64,000 bases of DNA, from NCBI RefSeq assembly GCF_022346005.1, contig NZ_JAKRMY010000007.1, forward strand, positions 1 through 64,000, written 5' to 3'. Origin of the DNA: Corynebacterium sp. ACRPS (GTDB lineage: Bacteria > Actinomycetota > Actinomycetes > Mycobacteriales > Mycobacteriaceae). This document shows, piece after piece, positions 50,027-60,181 of this stretch; the stretch's first letter is position 1; the number at the start of each line of letters is the position of its first letter. The position numbers and the translations under genes are program-made. The notes under the pieces were generated by a model. The model searched no databases. It saw only the letters and a program-made list of their open reading frames with translations, and was not told where the DNA came from.

Positions 50027-51859
50027 CTAGTTCATCACCGGCGCCCATTCCGGGCCGGTCTCGCCGAGCTCTGGATCCAGCTTGGAAATAAGCGGCTTCG
50101 GCTTTGCCAAGGTCGTACCCGGTGCCACCTGGATGCGCTCCCACTTGGCCTGCTGCTGGGTGTAGTCACCCATAATCACCGGATATTCGTGGTTTTCTGG
50201 CGGAAGGCCCGCACCCACGAGCTCAACCGGGATATCGTCCTTAACCTCGCGCACCTCAGGCTGCGCGGCCCATTCGCCGGTGCGGCCCAAGGTCTCGTGC
50301 ACCTTCTGCGCGGTAAACGGCAGGAACGGGGTGAGCATGACGTTGCAGTCAGACACGACTTGCAGGGCGGTCCACAAAACGGTGGCCAGGCGCTCGCGCT
50401 GGGTTTCATCCTTGGCCAGCTTCCACGGCTCTTGGGAGGCAATATATGCATTCGCCTCGCCCACCACGTGCATGATGGAGACGATGGCCTGTTTGAACTT
50501 GGATTGCTCCAGCAGGTTACCGGCGGTGGTAAAGGTCTCCTCCGCCAGCTGCAAGATGGCCTCGTCGCGCTCCTCCAGGGCCGCCGGAACCGGAACCTCG
50601 CCGAAGTTCTTGTGCGCCATGGACACGGTGCGGTTGACCAGGTTGCCCCAGCCATTGGCCAGCTCATTATTGACGCGGCGCACGAATTCATCCCACGTAA
50701 AGTCCGCGTCGTTGTTTTCCGGGCCAGCCACGGCGATGAAGTAACGCAGCGGATCCGGGCCAAACTCCGCCAGGAAGTCCTTAACGTAGATCACCACGCC
50801 CTTGGACGAGGAGAACTTGGAGCCGGACATCGTCAAGTATTCCGAGGACACGATTTCCGTGGGCAGGTCCAGCTCGCCGTACTGGTGCAGCTCGCCGCCC
50901 TTCGAGCCCTTGCCCGCATAGCCCAACAATTCCGCCGGCCAGATCTGCGAGTGGAAGGTGATATTGTCCTTGCCCTGGAAGTAGTAGTGGCGGGTTTCTG
51001 GGTCCTGCCAGAATTCCTTCCACGCCTCCGGCTGGCCGGTGCGGTGCGCCCACTCGATGGAGGCGGACAAGTAGCCCACGACGGCATCGAACCACACGTA
51101 CAGCTTCTTCGCGTTATTGTCCTGCCAGCCATCCACCGGAATGGGAATGCCCCAGTCGATATCGCGGGTCATGGTGCGCGGGCGCATATCCTCCAGCAGG
51201 TTGAGGGAGAACTTCAGCACGTTCGGGCGCCAATCTTCGCGGGTAGAAAGCCACTTTTGCAGCTCGTCCTTAAGCGATGGCAGATCCAGCAGGAAGTGCT
51301 CAGTCTCTACGAACTGCGGGGTTTCGCCGTTGATCTTGGATACCGGGTCAATGAGGTCTACCGGATCCAGCTGGTTGCCGCAGTTATCGCACTGGTCACC
51401 GCGGGCGCCATCCGCGCCGCAGATGGGGCACGTGCCCTCGATATAGCGGTCCGGCAGCGTGCGGCCGGTGGATGGAGAAATTGCCCCCTTGGTGGTCTCT
51501 TTCAGCATGTAGCCGTTCTCATTGAGCCCCTTGAACAGCTCCTGCACCACCGAGTAGTGGTTGCGGGTGGTGGTGCGGGTAAAAAGGTCGTACGACAAGC
51601 CGAGGTTGGCCAGATCGTTGACAATCTGGCGGTTATAGCGGTCCGCGAGTTCGCGGACGGATACGCCTTCCTTATCGGCCTGGACCAGCAACGGGGTGCC
51701 GTGCTCATCCGTGCCGGAGACCATGAGTACGTTGCGGCCACGCATTCGCTGGAACCGGGCGAATACGTCAGAGGGAACGCCAAAACCAGCCACGTGACCG
51801 ATGTGGCGCGGGCCATTGGCGTATGGCCAGGCAACATTTACTACTAAAGACTCAGTCAT
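50027..51859 (-). CDS. metG: Methionyl-tRNA synthetase
   Basis: The 610-residue class I synthetase has the HIGH motif as [10 protein letters not shown], the zinc knuckle [18 protein letters not shown] and the KMSKS equivalent GSKFSSSKG. No C-terminal EMAP-like domain is present, so this is the short form. I chose ATG 51859 ([16 protein letters not shown]) because TAAACT ends 7 bases upstream. The usual actinobacterial neighbourhood (metG, tatD, rpfB) is kept, but with two GNAT genes inserted. Confidence 0.95.
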   Translation of the reverse strand: MTESLVVNVAWPYANGPRHIGHVAGFGVPSDVFARFQRMRGRNVLMVSGTDEHGTPLLVQADKEGVSVRELADRYNRQIVNDLANLGLSYDLFTRTTTRNHYSVVQELFKGLNENGYMLKETTKGAISPSTGRTLPDRYIEGTCPICGADGARGDQCDNCGNQLDPVDLIDPVSKINGETPQFVETEHFLLDLPSLKDELQKWLSTREDWRPNVLKFSLNLLEDMRPRTMTRDIDWGIPIPVDGWQDNNAKKLYVWFDAVVGYLSASIEWAHRTGQPEAWKEFWQDPETRHYYFQGKDNITFHSQIWPAELLGYAGKGSKGGELHQYGELDLPTEIVSSEYLTMSGSKFSSSKGVVIYVKDFLAEFGPDPLRYFIAVAGPENNDADFTWDEFVRRVNNELANGWGNLVNRTVSMAHKNFGEVPVPAALEERDEAILQLAEETFTTAGNLLEQSKFKQAIVSIMHVVGEANAYIASQEPWKLAKDETQRERLATVLWTALQVVSDCNVMLTPFLPFTAQKVHETLGRTGEWAAQPEVREVKDDIPVELVGAGLPPENHEYPVIMGDYTQQQAKWERIQVAPGTTLAKPKPLISKLDPELGETGPEWAPVMN

Positions 51860-51925
51860 GGAGTCCAGTTTATCGAAGCACCTGCACGAACACACGTTGA
51901 GGGCACATTACCTCTACCACCGAAA

Positions 51926-51967
51926 AGCGCCCGCCTCCCTCCCAAGTATGGGAAAGCGGCGGGCGCT
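51926..51967 (-). terminator. Terminator after the BCCT gene
   Basis: AGCGCCCGCC (51926-51935) and GGCGGGCGCT (51958-51967) form a perfect 10 bp stem. On the minus strand TTTTCGG follows. Confidence 0.75.
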
Positions 51968-51993
51968 GCTACCGAAGGCGGTAGATGGTCTAT

Positions 51994-53850
51994 CTACTTG
52001 CGCTTCATCGGGTTCTTCAAACGCTCGTTGCGGCGCTTCTTGAGCACCTGCGTGCGCTGGTAGTCGCGGTGCAAGCGGCGCTCGCGGGCCATCTTGCGCT
52101 GGAACTGCTGCGCCTCGCGGTACTCGAGGTAAATGATGTCCTGGCTCAAGTCCTTGTAAATGGCGAACATCAGGCCAATGACGATGAACAAGAACGGCAG
52201 CGCCGCCACGATGGTGACATTCTGCAGGTTGGACAGTGCGTCCTCATTGACCAAGAGCAGGGTCAAACCAACGGCTGCGGTCAGGGCACCCCACAGGGCG
52301 GATAGCCACGGCTTCGCGGTTGCGGCACCATTCTGGGTCATCGAACCCATCACCGTGGAAGCGGAGTCTGCGGAGGTAATGAAGAAGGTGGACAGCAAGA
52401 TGACGGCGACGACGCCGGCAATGAAGCCACCGGGCAGGTTGTGCAGGAGGTTAAACAGCTCTACTTCGGCGGATTCGCCGGTGATGGATTCGCCGTTTTG
52501 CTCCATGTGGATTGCGGTGCCACCGAAGATGGCGAACCACAGGGTGGAAACGCCCGCTGGGATGAGCAGGACGCCCAAGCAGAACTCGCGGACGGAACGG
52601 CCGCGGGAAATGCGTGCCAAGAACATGCCCACGAATGGGGACCAGGAGACCCACCATGCCCAGTAGAAGATGGTGTAGCTAGACAGCCACTCGCCGGCGG
52701 TGCCGTTTTCGGACTCGGCGGTACGGCCGATCATCTCGGTGAAGTAGTTGAAGTAATTACCGATGGATCCTGGAATCTGGTTCAGGATGGTCACGGTTGG
52801 GCCCAAGATGAAGACGAAGATAGCCAGCACCGCAGCCAAGACCATGTTGGCATTGGACACGTACTGAATGCCCTTGCCCACACCGGAGAGCGCGGACAGC
52901 AAGAAGGCCAAGGTCAGGACCAACACAATACCGATAACCACAGACTGGGTTGGGTTATCGATGATGCCGGAGGCTTCCAGGCCGGCCTGAATCTGCAGCG
53001 CGCCAAGCCCCAGGGAGCAGGCGGTGCCGAAGACAGTGGCGAAGATGGACAGGATGTCAATGAACTTGCCCAATCCGCCGTTGGCGCGGCGCTCGCCGAT
53101 GAGCGGCACGAAGGCCTGGCTCAACAGCTGCTTGCGACCGATGCGGTAGGTCGAGTACGCGATGGCCAAACCAACAATGGCGTAGACAGCCCAGGGGTGC
53201 AGCGTCCAGTGGAACATGGCATAGGCCATGGACGAGCCCACGTTTTCCGTTCCTTGGCCAGGCGTACCGTCGCGGTAGTTCGCCAGCGGCTCGGAAGCAC
53301 CGTAGAACATCAGGCCGATGCCCATACCGGCAGCGAACATCATGGCGATCCACGAAGGCGTGGAAAACTCCGGTTCCTCATTGATGTGGCCCAACCTAAT
53401 GGAGCCGAACTTAGAGAACGCGATGAAGATAACGAAGGCCACGAAGACAGTGCCGAAGAGCACGTAGGCCCAACCGAACTTATCGACGACCCACGTCAGG
53501 GCCGCGGAAGAAAAGTCCGCGAAGTTATCCGGTGCGGCCAGGCCCCAGATAACGATGGCGGCAACGAGCACACCCGCAATCCCCATGATGGTCCAGTCAA
53601 TCGGGATATTATCGCGGTCTGCGGCGATTTCGATTTCCGGATCATCATACTCTTCGGGGTGGAACCCCTCAGAGTTGAGCATGTCCTGGATCTGGCTCGT
53701 CGCCGTTTGCTCGTCCAGTGCCTCTTCTACCGTTTGATAATCCTCAATCGGCTGTTCACTCGAAGCAGCAGAAGTGGTCCCAGCCGGCGCTTCGCCGGGC
53801 CCCTTCCCCTCTTCGGGCACACCAGCGCCGTTATTTTCAGTATTAGTCAT
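51994..53850 (-). CDS. BCCT-family osmolyte transporter
   Basis: The 618-residue carrier has twelve helices. The glycine stretch [17 protein letters not shown] (BetP-type sodium/betaine site region) and the Trp box [18 protein letters not shown] are clear, as is [20 protein letters not shown]. The N-terminus (about 65 residues) is strongly acidic and the C-terminus strongly basic (about 45 residues, [19 protein letters not shown]), as in the osmosensing BetP. Substrate among betaine, ectoine, proline or carnitine is undecided. I chose ATG 53850. A GATAAC direct repeat lies about 160 bases upstream. Confidence 0.9.
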   Translation of the reverse strand: MTNTENNGAGVPEEGKGPGEAPAGTTSAASSEQPIEDYQTVEEALDEQTATSQIQDMLNSEGFHPEEYDDPEIEIAADRDNIPIDWTIMGIAGVLVAAIVIWGLAAPDNFADFSSAALTWVVDKFGWAYVLFGTVFVAFVIFIAFSKFGSIRLGHINEEPEFSTPSWIAMMFAAGMGIGLMFYGASEPLANYRDGTPGQGTENVGSSMAYAMFHWTLHPWAVYAIVGLAIAYSTYRIGRKQLLSQAFVPLIGERRANGGLGKFIDILSIFATVFGTACSLGLGALQIQAGLEASGIIDNPTQSVVIGIVLVLTLAFLLSALSGVGKGIQYVSNANMVLAAVLAIFVFILGPTVTILNQIPGSIGNYFNYFTEMIGRTAESENGTAGEWLSSYTIFYWAWWVSWSPFVGMFLARISRGRSVREFCLGVLLIPAGVSTLWFAIFGGTAIHMEQNGESITGESAEVELFNLLHNLPGGFIAGVVAVILLSTFFITSADSASTVMGSMTQNGAATAKPWLSALWGALTAAVGLTLLLVNEDALSNLQNVTIVAALPFLFIVIGLMFAIYKDLSQDIIYLEYREAQQFQRKMARERRLHRDYQRTQVLKKRRNERLKNPMKRK

Positions 53851-54008
53851 GCTCTCTAGACTGGTGGCGCGACCCCAATTTTTCAAACCGTTTTGCTATC
53901 AAAACCCCAGCTTACATACATTTTTGAGCATTTCCTTAAGACTTCCTACATGCTTATAGGCTACATATCCCCACGTAGACAGGTTTTAGGCGCCACACGC
54001 CCGGGAAA

Positions 54009-54025
54009 GATAACGATTCGATAAC
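54009..54025 (-). promoter_or_regulatory. MtrA-like direct repeat upstream of the BCCT gene
   Basis: GATAAC at 54009-54014 and 54020-54025 repeats exactly with an 11 bp period. The rpfB upstream region carries the same motif. The rest of the 53851-54132 gap is AT-rich promoter-like DNA without a gene. Confidence 0.5.
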
Positions 54026-54132
54026 ATATATAGAAGCGTGAAACCACCAGTTAGCACGAGTAATTGTGACGTTTTATACGCTACATAGAAATGACCTGAG
54101 GACGGCTCAACAAGAGCTCAATTAGCGGGCGC

Positions 54133-54981
54133 TCAGCGGGCATCCAACGCGGCATCATAAAGCTCCCGATTGGACACCCCAGTCCCCTTGGCAGCCTGCT
54201 TGCACGCGTCTTTCAAGCGCATGCCGGCCCCGGCAAGCTCCAAGGCTTGCGGGACCAGGTCTGCGGCGGTCACAGCAGCGCCGGTTCCGCCTTCGATCAC
54301 CACGGTAATCTCGCCCTTCACGCCCTCGCTTGCCCATTCGGCCAGCTCTGCTAGGCAACCGCGGCGCACCTCCTCGTACGTCTTGGTCAGCTCGCGGCAT
54401 ACCGCGGCGGGGCGATCGGCGCCGAGGACCTGGGCGGCATCGGCAAGCGTATCGGCGATGCGGTGGGGAGATTCAAAAAATACGATGGCGCGCTTTTCAT
54501 TGCGCAGCGATTCCAGCCACGCCTTTCGCGGGCCGGGCTTGCGCGGCGGGAATGCATCGAAGAGGAAGTGGCCCACGCCCAAGCCAGACAAGGCAAGCGC
54601 CGTGGGCACCGCCGAAGGACCCGGAAAACACGTCACGGGGATATCGCGCTCGGCGGCCGCGGCCACCAGTGACAGACCGGGATCGGAGATGATTGGCATG
54701 CCGGCATCGGTGACCACGAGGACGGTGCCGTGCTGGGCGGCATCGATAAGCTGCTGCGCACGCGCCTGCTCATTGTGGTCGAAGTTGGACACCACAGAGC
54801 CGGAAATTTCGATGCCCAGGGCCTGCGCCAGGTTGCGCACGCGGCGGGTATCTTCGGCGGCGATGACATCCGCATGCGCCAATGCCTGCATCAGGCGCGC
54901 AGAGGCATCAGCGACATTCCCCAAGGGCGTGGCGGCGAGGATAACGCCGCGCGGAAGTGGTTCCAGACCTAAAGCTGACAT
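54133..54981 (-). CDS. rsmI: 16S rRNA 2'-O-ribose methyltransferase RsmI
   Basis: The 282-residue tetrapyrrole-methylase fold has ILAATPLGNVADASARLM, IAAEDTRR, the SAM region VVTDAGMPIISDPG, CFPGPSAVPTALALSG and the substrate-loop segment FDAFPPRKPGPRKAWL. The product methylates a decoding-site cytidine of 16S rRNA. I chose ATG 54981. It is divergent from pmt, an arrangement common in actinobacteria. Confidence 0.93.
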   Translation of the reverse strand: MSALGLEPLPRGVILAATPLGNVADASARLMQALAHADVIAAEDTRRVRNLAQALGIEISGSVVSNFDHNEQARAQQLIDAAQHGTVLVVTDAGMPIISDPGLSLVAAAAERDIPVTCFPGPSAVPTALALSGLGVGHFLFDAFPPRKPGPRKAWLESLRNEKRAIVFFESPHRIADTLADAAQVLGADRPAAVCRELTKTYEEVRRGCLAELAEWASEGVKGEITVVIEGGTGAAVTAADLVPQALELAGAGMRLKDACKQAAKGTGVSNRELYDAALDAR

Positions 54982-55044
54982 GCCTCTAGCATTCCACATT
55001 CTCCTATGCGCCCGCGCGAAGGCTCGTGGCCTAAACTCTTCTTC

Positions 55045-56631
55045 GTGACTATTGCTACCGCTGCCCCCGCTAGCTCACCGCGCACCCCGCATAACCGCGT
55101 GATCCCGCCGGCACCGCGTACCTATACGTGGGGCAAGGCCGATTGGATTAGCACCGGCATCATCGCCGTTCTCGCGCTGATTACCCGGTTTGTGGGGCTT
55201 ACCGCGCCGGTATCCCAAGGCACGCCCGTCTTCGATGAAAAGCACTATGTCCCCCAAGCCTGGGACATGGTCAAAAGCTGGGATAACTTATTCATCGGCG
55301 GCATCGAGACCAACCCAGGCTTTGGGCTCGTGGTTCACCCGCCGCTGGGCAAACAGATCATTGCCATTTCAGAATGGGTCTTTGGTTATACCCCGCTGGG
55401 CTGGCGCTTGATGACGGCTCTCTTCGGCGTCGCCACCGTCCTGATGACCATGGCTCTGGCTCGCCGGCTGTCCTTTTCCTGGCAGGTGGCCACCTTTGCC
55501 GGCATTTTGGCCGTCTGCGATGGCGTCCTCTTGGTCTCCGCGAAGTTTGGCATGCTGGATATCTTCCAGGTCTTTTTCATCGTCGCCGCAGCCTGGGCAC
55601 TGGCCCGCGATCATCAACAAATGCGCGAGCGTCTGCACAACGCCCTGCTGAGCGACGGGATGGGCACCTCCCCCTTCGGGCCGCGTTTTGGCTTCCGGTG
55701 GTGGCGCTTTACCGCCGGCGTCTTCTTAGGACTGTCGCTCGCCGTGAAGTGGTCCGGGCTGTACTACATCATGTTCTTCGGCCTGCTCTGTGTCTTTAGT
55801 GACCTCGCATTGCGCCGCAAGTACGGCGTTCGCCGCTATATTGTGGGCACGCTCATTCGCGATACTCCCGCGGCACTAGCCTCCCTAGTTGCCGTCCCAG
55901 TAATGATTTATGTGTGGAGCTGGCGCGCATGGTTCGCCTCAGAAACCGCGGTCTACCGGCACGCCAAGGTGGATGGGACCATCGGGGAAGACTCCTGGCT
56001 CATGCACTTACCAGAATCTGTGGCCGGCTGGTTTTATTACCACTTATCCGTATTGGATTTTCACGCCAGCTTGACCTCTTCCGGTGGCCACCACCACCCG
56101 TGGGATTCCAAGCCGTGGGCATGGCTGGCCGGGGCCCGGCCCATTCTGTACTACTCCAGCACGGACCTGGAATGCAGCGGCGGTGGCGAATGCCGCAAGA
56201 TGCTCTACCTCTTTGGCACCCCGGCGATCTGGTGGCTGGTGGTCCCCGCGGTACTTTGGGGGATGTGGTCGCTTATCATCCGCCGCAACCGCGCCTTCCT
56301 CATTCCCCTCGTGGGCTTCGCGGCCGGATTCCTGCCGTGGCTCGCGGCCTTTGACCGGCAGATGTACTTCTTTTATGCCACCGCGTTTATCCCCTTTGTC
56401 ATCGTGCTGCTTGCCCTCATACTGGGCCAAATGGTCGGGCGCGGTAAGCCCATCAAGTGGCAGTGGATAACGCGCATCGCTGGCGGGCCGATGCGGCGGG
56501 GAACATTTGCCGCCGCCTGCTACCTCGCGCTGGTGGTCGCGATGTTCTTCTACTTCGCGCCCATCTTGTACGGCTTCATCATCCCGGAATCGTGGTACCA
56601 ATCCATGATGTGGTTGCCCAGCTGGAAATAG
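55045..56631 (+). CDS. pmt: Polyprenyl-phosphate-mannose protein O-mannosyltransferase
   Basis: PMT transfers mannose from polyprenyl-phosphomannose to secreted proteins outside the membrane. The 528-residue protein has about ten helices. The first outside loop carries the catalytic acidic pair in TPVFDEKHYVPQAWDM, and a large loop contains FYYHLSVLDFHASL and HHHPWDSKPWAWL. I chose GTG 55045 because TAAACT ends 7 bases upstream (leaderless); ATG 55006 would add 13 residues. It is divergent from rsmI. Confidence 0.92.
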   Translation: MTIATAAPASSPRTPHNRVIPPAPRTYTWGKADWISTGIIAVLALITRFVGLTAPVSQGTPVFDEKHYVPQAWDMVKSWDNLFIGGIETNPGFGLVVHPPLGKQIIAISEWVFGYTPLGWRLMTALFGVATVLMTMALARRLSFSWQVATFAGILAVCDGVLLVSAKFGMLDIFQVFFIVAAAWALARDHQQMRERLHNALLSDGMGTSPFGPRFGFRWWRFTAGVFLGLSLAVKWSGLYYIMFFGLLCVFSDLALRRKYGVRRYIVGTLIRDTPAALASLVAVPVMIYVWSWRAWFASETAVYRHAKVDGTIGEDSWLMHLPESVAGWFYYHLSVLDFHASLTSSGGHHHPWDSKPWAWLAGARPILYYSSTDLECSGGGECRKMLYLFGTPAIWWLVVPAVLWGMWSLIIRRNRAFLIPLVGFAAGFLPWLAAFDRQMYFFYATAFIPFVIVLLALILGQMVGRGKPIKWQWITRIAGGPMRRGTFAAACYLALVVAMFFYFAPILYGFIIPESWYQSMMWLPSWK

Positions 56632-56651
56632 CTCGCAGAACCTCGTTCGCC

Positions 56652-57353
56652 TTAGTGCGGCTGCGCGTTCAGGGATTTCCACCACGCGCGCACCAGGTAG
56701 CCCTTCTCGGCCGCCCACGCCCAGCCCAGGCTCATGGTCGATAGCGCGGTAGCGATGAGCAAATAGACCTGCTCCATGGTGACGGTACCCAGCGCAATAT
56801 CGCGCACGCCAAAGCCAAAAAGAAACGCAAACATCGTGGCGGATACCGGGAACAGCCCGGTCACAGAGGCTGGGCGCCACGCGCTCCACAGCAGTCCGCA
56901 CGCCATGCCAAAGCGCACGGCCGCGCCCTCCATCAGCAGGTTGGCGCGCTCCGGGTCGGCTGCCGGATCCAGCACCGAGCCCTCTGCGCCCATGGGCACT
57001 AGGCCGGAGGCGCGTACCACCTGCACGATGGCCCACACCGCAAAGACAAGCCCCATGGCCACCAAGGCGATGCGCGCCACCGTGAGGTTGGCCTGCCTGG
57101 CGCTCGAGGCCCGCTTCCACTCCGGTTCTACACCTGCGAGGATCACCTCTGACAGATCGGTCGGTGGCGCCATGCCGGAGTCCGCCGGTTCCACGAAGCT
57201 TAAGGAGCGCGATAGCGCCGCTGCCTTATCGCGAAAGGCCCGGCACTCCGCGCAGTGTTCTAGGTGGGCGTCGATGACATCGGCGGAAAGCTCCGCGTCT
57301 TCCCCATCCAGTTGGGCGGAAATCGCCGCTTGTACTTGGCTATGCGTCAACAT
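56652..57353 (-). CDS. Zinc-finger anti-sigma-like membrane protein
   Basis: The 233-residue protein has an N-terminal ZAS-type zinc finger with DAHLEHCAECRAFRDKA (HxxxCxxC, upstream His/Cys less clear) at about residues 28-45, a linker with PTDLSEVILAGV, and four to five membrane helices. No sigma-factor gene is adjacent. The start codon overlaps the doxX stop by 14 bases, so the two are co-translated. Its role could be sigma sequestration or, with DoxX, redox sensing (inference). Confidence 0.75.
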   Translation of the reverse strand: MLTHSQVQAAISAQLDGEDAELSADVIDAHLEHCAECRAFRDKAAALSRSLSFVEPADSGMAPPTDLSEVILAGVEPEWKRASSARQANLTVARIALVAMGLVFAVWAIVQVVRASGLVPMGAEGSVLDPAADPERANLLMEGAAVRFGMACGLLWSAWRPASVTGLFPVSATMFAFLFGFGVRDIALGTVTMEQVYLLIATALSTMSLGWAWAAEKGYLVRAWWKSLNAQPH

Positions 57354-57753
57354 TGCTTAACGCCCTATCCAAGCTCGCCCGGCCAGAACCAAAAATGACG
57401 ATCATCAGCAGGGACATGCACAGCACCAAGGGGTACTCGATGCCGCCGTCGCCAGCAAAAAGGCCATTGCCCCAGTGCACGAAGTACAGCGCGCCCACCA
57501 TATCCACGGCCAGCGCCGCCGCGGCAAAAGTGGTCAACAAACCGATGACGAGGAAGGCGCCACCTACCATTTCCCCGATTGCGGCGGCATAACCGGCAAT
57601 CTGTGGCTGCGGGATGCCGAGGGCGGAAAACTGCCCTACCGTCTCATCCATTCCGTCCATGAACATCTTGTCCACGCCGTGCGCGATAAAAATGAGTCCG
57701 AGAACCAACCGAAAAAGCAGCAATGCGGCATCGCGAACGGCAGGTCTATTCAT
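57340..57753 (-). CDS. DoxX family membrane protein
   Basis: The 137-residue four-helix protein opens LLLFRLVLGLIFIAHGVDKMF, the DoxX signature, and continues GIPQPQIAGYAAAIGEMVGGAFLVIGLLT. In mycobacteria DoxX works with a superoxide dismutase and a thiosulfate sulfurtransferase in thiol stress; neither partner is near here. I chose ATG 57753 because TAGTCT ends 7 bases upstream. It is the first gene of a two-gene unit. Confidence 0.88.
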   Translation of the reverse strand: MNRPAVRDAALLLFRLVLGLIFIAHGVDKMFMDGMDETVGQFSALGIPQPQIAGYAAAIGEMVGGAFLVIGLLTTFAAAALAVDMVGALYFVHWGNGLFAGDGGIEYPLVLCMSLLMIVIFGSGRASLDRALSNVDA

Positions 57754-57924
57754 GGTCAATAGACTACATCGAATGCCTACCCCAACGCGAAGACGCCACC
57801 GCTCCACCCGCTGAGCTCGCAATTTCACCATCTAGCGAGGTACGCGCTGCGCCTCATCCGCAATCGCTGCTTCAATGGGAAAGACAAGGAAAATAGGCAC
57901 TACATACCAACAGGAGAACCTCCC

Positions 57925-58584
57925 ATGGACACTGAAACCACTACCGAAGAACGCACCCCGCTGGCCTATGACGCGCACGGGGTAGCCCGCACGCCGTGGG
58001 CCGTGACGTCGTCGCTGCTAACGGATTATTACGACACCGAATGGGGCCTTCCCATTAGGGACGAGGACGGGCTATTTGAGCGCTTGAGCTTGGAGTCCTT
58101 CCAGTCTGGGCTGTCCTGGGCCGTGGTATTAAAAAAGCGCCCCGCCTTCCGCGAGGCCTTTTGCCACTTTGATCCGGACAAGGTTGCGGAATTCGGCGAG
58201 GCCGAGGTGGAGCACTTGCTTGCCGATGCCTCCATTATCCGCAACGAGACCAAGATCCGCGCCACCATCAATAACGCGAAGGCCACCATTAAACTGCGCG
58301 AAAACGGCGGCCTAGCGGATTTCATTTGGAGCTTTCAGCCTGCAGAAAATACCTACCCCGAGGTTATGGAGGATATCCCGAAGAAGAGCCCCGAGTCGCA
58401 GGCCATGTCGCGTGAATTGAAGAAGGCCGGTTTTAAGTTCGTAGGGCCGGTGACCTGCTTTGCCCTCATGGAGGCCATCGGCATGGTCGATACCCACCTC
58501 TTGGGCTCCCACCGCCGGGCTACCTCCGGCGTATGGCCGGAAGAAACCGAAAAACTCCCCGGAAGCGAGGGAGAAGCTGTCTAA
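57925..58584 (+). CDS. tag: DNA-3-methyladenine glycosylase I
   Basis: The 219-residue base-excision enzyme has the Tag pattern YYDTEWGLPIRDEDGLFERLSLESFQSGLSW, RPAFREAFCHFDPDKVAEF and FKFVGPVTCFALMEAIGMVDTHLLG. The four zinc ligands of E. coli Tag include an N-terminal Cys that is not evident here. AGGAGA lies 8 bases before the ATG. Its stop codon abuts the stop of the convergent glpR with no gap. Confidence 0.9.
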   Translation: MDTETTTEERTPLAYDAHGVARTPWAVTSSLLTDYYDTEWGLPIRDEDGLFERLSLESFQSGLSWAVVLKKRPAFREAFCHFDPDKVAEFGEAEVEHLLADASIIRNETKIRATINNAKATIKLRENGGLADFIWSFQPAENTYPEVMEDIPKKSPESQAMSRELKKAGFKFVGPVTCFALMEAIGMVDTHLLGSHRRATSGVWPEETEKLPGSEGEAV

Positions 58585-60036
58585 TTAACCCGCGCGGCGA
58601 GCGGCCAGGTCATCGCGGCGCCCTACCCCATCGGGCCCGGCGTGCGGGCCATCAAAGTCACCGTCTTCATCATCGCTGTAGCTTAAGGGAAGGTGCTCAA
58701 AGTCGGGGCTTTCATCGTCGATTTCGACGACGACCGCACCCGGCCGGCGCAGGTTGCGGGGGATCTTTAGCGCCTCATCATCGGTATTGTGAACGCCCAA
58801 CCGCGCCCGGCGCAGGTGCTTTACCCGGCGGCGCAACAGTGCTTGTTCTTGGCGGACTTGCGCGCGCAGCGCCACCAAATAGGTGCCGGTCAGGACACCG
58901 ACGATGCCTGCCAGCCACCAGGTCCATCCACCGGCCACAATCCCCAAGGCCACGGTGAGGACCACGGCGATGGCTAGGCCAATGAGCGTGCGCTGGCGGC
59001 GCTGGTAGCGCGTAGCGGACTTCTCCTTATCCGCCACTGGGTCCCATCCACCGCGGCCAAGGCGGCGCTGAGCAAAAGCTACCTCGTCCTCAGAAAGGTC
59101 TGTATTCAGCGCCGCGTCCTCGGAGCCCTGGGCACCGTACTCATCGGCTCCGGCCGATTCCTCGGCTGCACCGTCGTTGTCTGCCTCTTCCGAATCGGTC
59201 TCTGCGGTGTCCGTTTCTTCGGCATCGATAACTGGGGCGGGATCGACCGCACCTGGGTACATCAGGTCTACCGGGGAAGTATAGGTCTCGTCGTAGTCGT
59301 ACGCGTCCTCGGCAATGTCTTCGGTCGCCGGCGCGGTGAAGGACTCGGTGGAATCGGCAGCCACATTCCTGCGGCGGCGCTTGCGCTTTGCACCACCTTC
59401 TTCGCCAACGCGCTCATCATCTTCGAGCAAGACATCATCGGCATCGTCTGCGTCCGCATCCGCATCATCGGAAGCGGTGGCCGTGCGCGCGCCATCGGCG
59501 TCAGCGGTGGAACCATTTGATTCAGCGGCAGCGGCCGGAGCCGCGGATTCCTCAATGACTTCACCCTCGATGGTCTCTGCCTGCCCCTCTGCCTGGGTGA
59601 CCTGCTCGTCGCGCGCGTCAGCCTCGTCCTCGTCGGCGGAGCGGTATGCACGGCCACCTACGCCAAAGGGTTGCGCTCGGGCGCGGCGGGCCGCGCCAGC
59701 AATGGTCCGCGACTGCGCTCGGGAAGCGCGGTCCTCTGCTTCGTCATCGATCAGCACGTCATCGACGTCTGCCTCGCTGTCCGGGTCCTCAGCGGCAGCG
59801 GATACAACCTCGTAGTCGTGGTCTTCATCCGAGCCGCTGCGGTGGACATCATCGGCCCGCAAGCGCGGGCGGCGGCGGCCGGCGACATTGCCGGAATCGC
59901 CGGAAAAGAGCACGCGGGTATCCTCAAAGGCCTCGCCGGTATGGCTCATCGGGCGATTGCTCCTGCCCAATAGCCACGGCGCGAGCACGAAGAGCCACAC
60001 CACGATGATTGCAATAACTGGCACAGCTGTGGACAC
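58585..60036 (-). CDS. glpR: Divisome membrane protein GlpR/SepX
   Basis: The 483-residue protein has an N-terminal helix (TAVPVIAIIVVWLFVLAPWLL), then PMSHTGEAFEDTRVLFSG, a very long acidic low-complexity region (about 60-330, repeats of D/A/E), two closely spaced helices (about 360-395, LIGLAIAVVLTVALGIVAGG and WWLAGIVGVLTGTYLVAL) and a C-terminal basic/acidic tail with LRRPGAVVVEIDDESPDF. This is the SepX/GlpR layout. In C. glutamicum GlpR is the membrane receptor of the gephyrin-like Glp, and in Streptomyces SepX stabilises divisomes. The glp gene lies two genes upstream. Confidence 0.85.
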   Translation of the reverse strand: MSTAVPVIAIIVVWLFVLAPWLLGRSNRPMSHTGEAFEDTRVLFSGDSGNVAGRRRPRLRADDVHRSGSDEDHDYEVVSAAAEDPDSEADVDDVLIDDEAEDRASRAQSRTIAGAARRARAQPFGVGGRAYRSADEDEADARDEQVTQAEGQAETIEGEVIEESAAPAAAAESNGSTADADGARTATASDDADADADDADDVLLEDDERVGEEGGAKRKRRRRNVAADSTESFTAPATEDIAEDAYDYDETYTSPVDLMYPGAVDPAPVIDAEETDTAETDSEEADNDGAAEESAGADEYGAQGSEDAALNTDLSEDEVAFAQRRLGRGGWDPVADKEKSATRYQRRQRTLIGLAIAVVLTVALGIVAGGWTWWLAGIVGVLTGTYLVALRAQVRQEQALLRRRVKHLRRARLGVHNTDDEALKIPRNLRRPGAVVVEIDDESPDFEHLPLSYSDDEDGDFDGPHAGPDGVGRRDDLAARRAG

Positions 60037-60181
60037 GACTTAAGGACCTTCCCTTGGGGTGCAGATGATTACTCCACTCTAATCACCAAAACCGCACTTT
60101 AGGGGCCACAGAAGCTGTAAATTACAATGTTGTTACTTATGTGAAAATTGAGAAAGCATTACTTGGATTTAGGGATGATTT

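Noticed and set aside
50189-51847. 552-codon open frame on the plus strand opposite metG
   Set aside because: The minus-strand frame is an unmistakable methionyl-tRNA synthetase; the plus frame is Arg/Leu/His-rich with no motif, a GC-driven shadow.
52441-53859. 472-codon open frame opposite the BCCT gene
   Set aside because: Shadow frame with no family features; the BCCT carrier on the other strand is clear.
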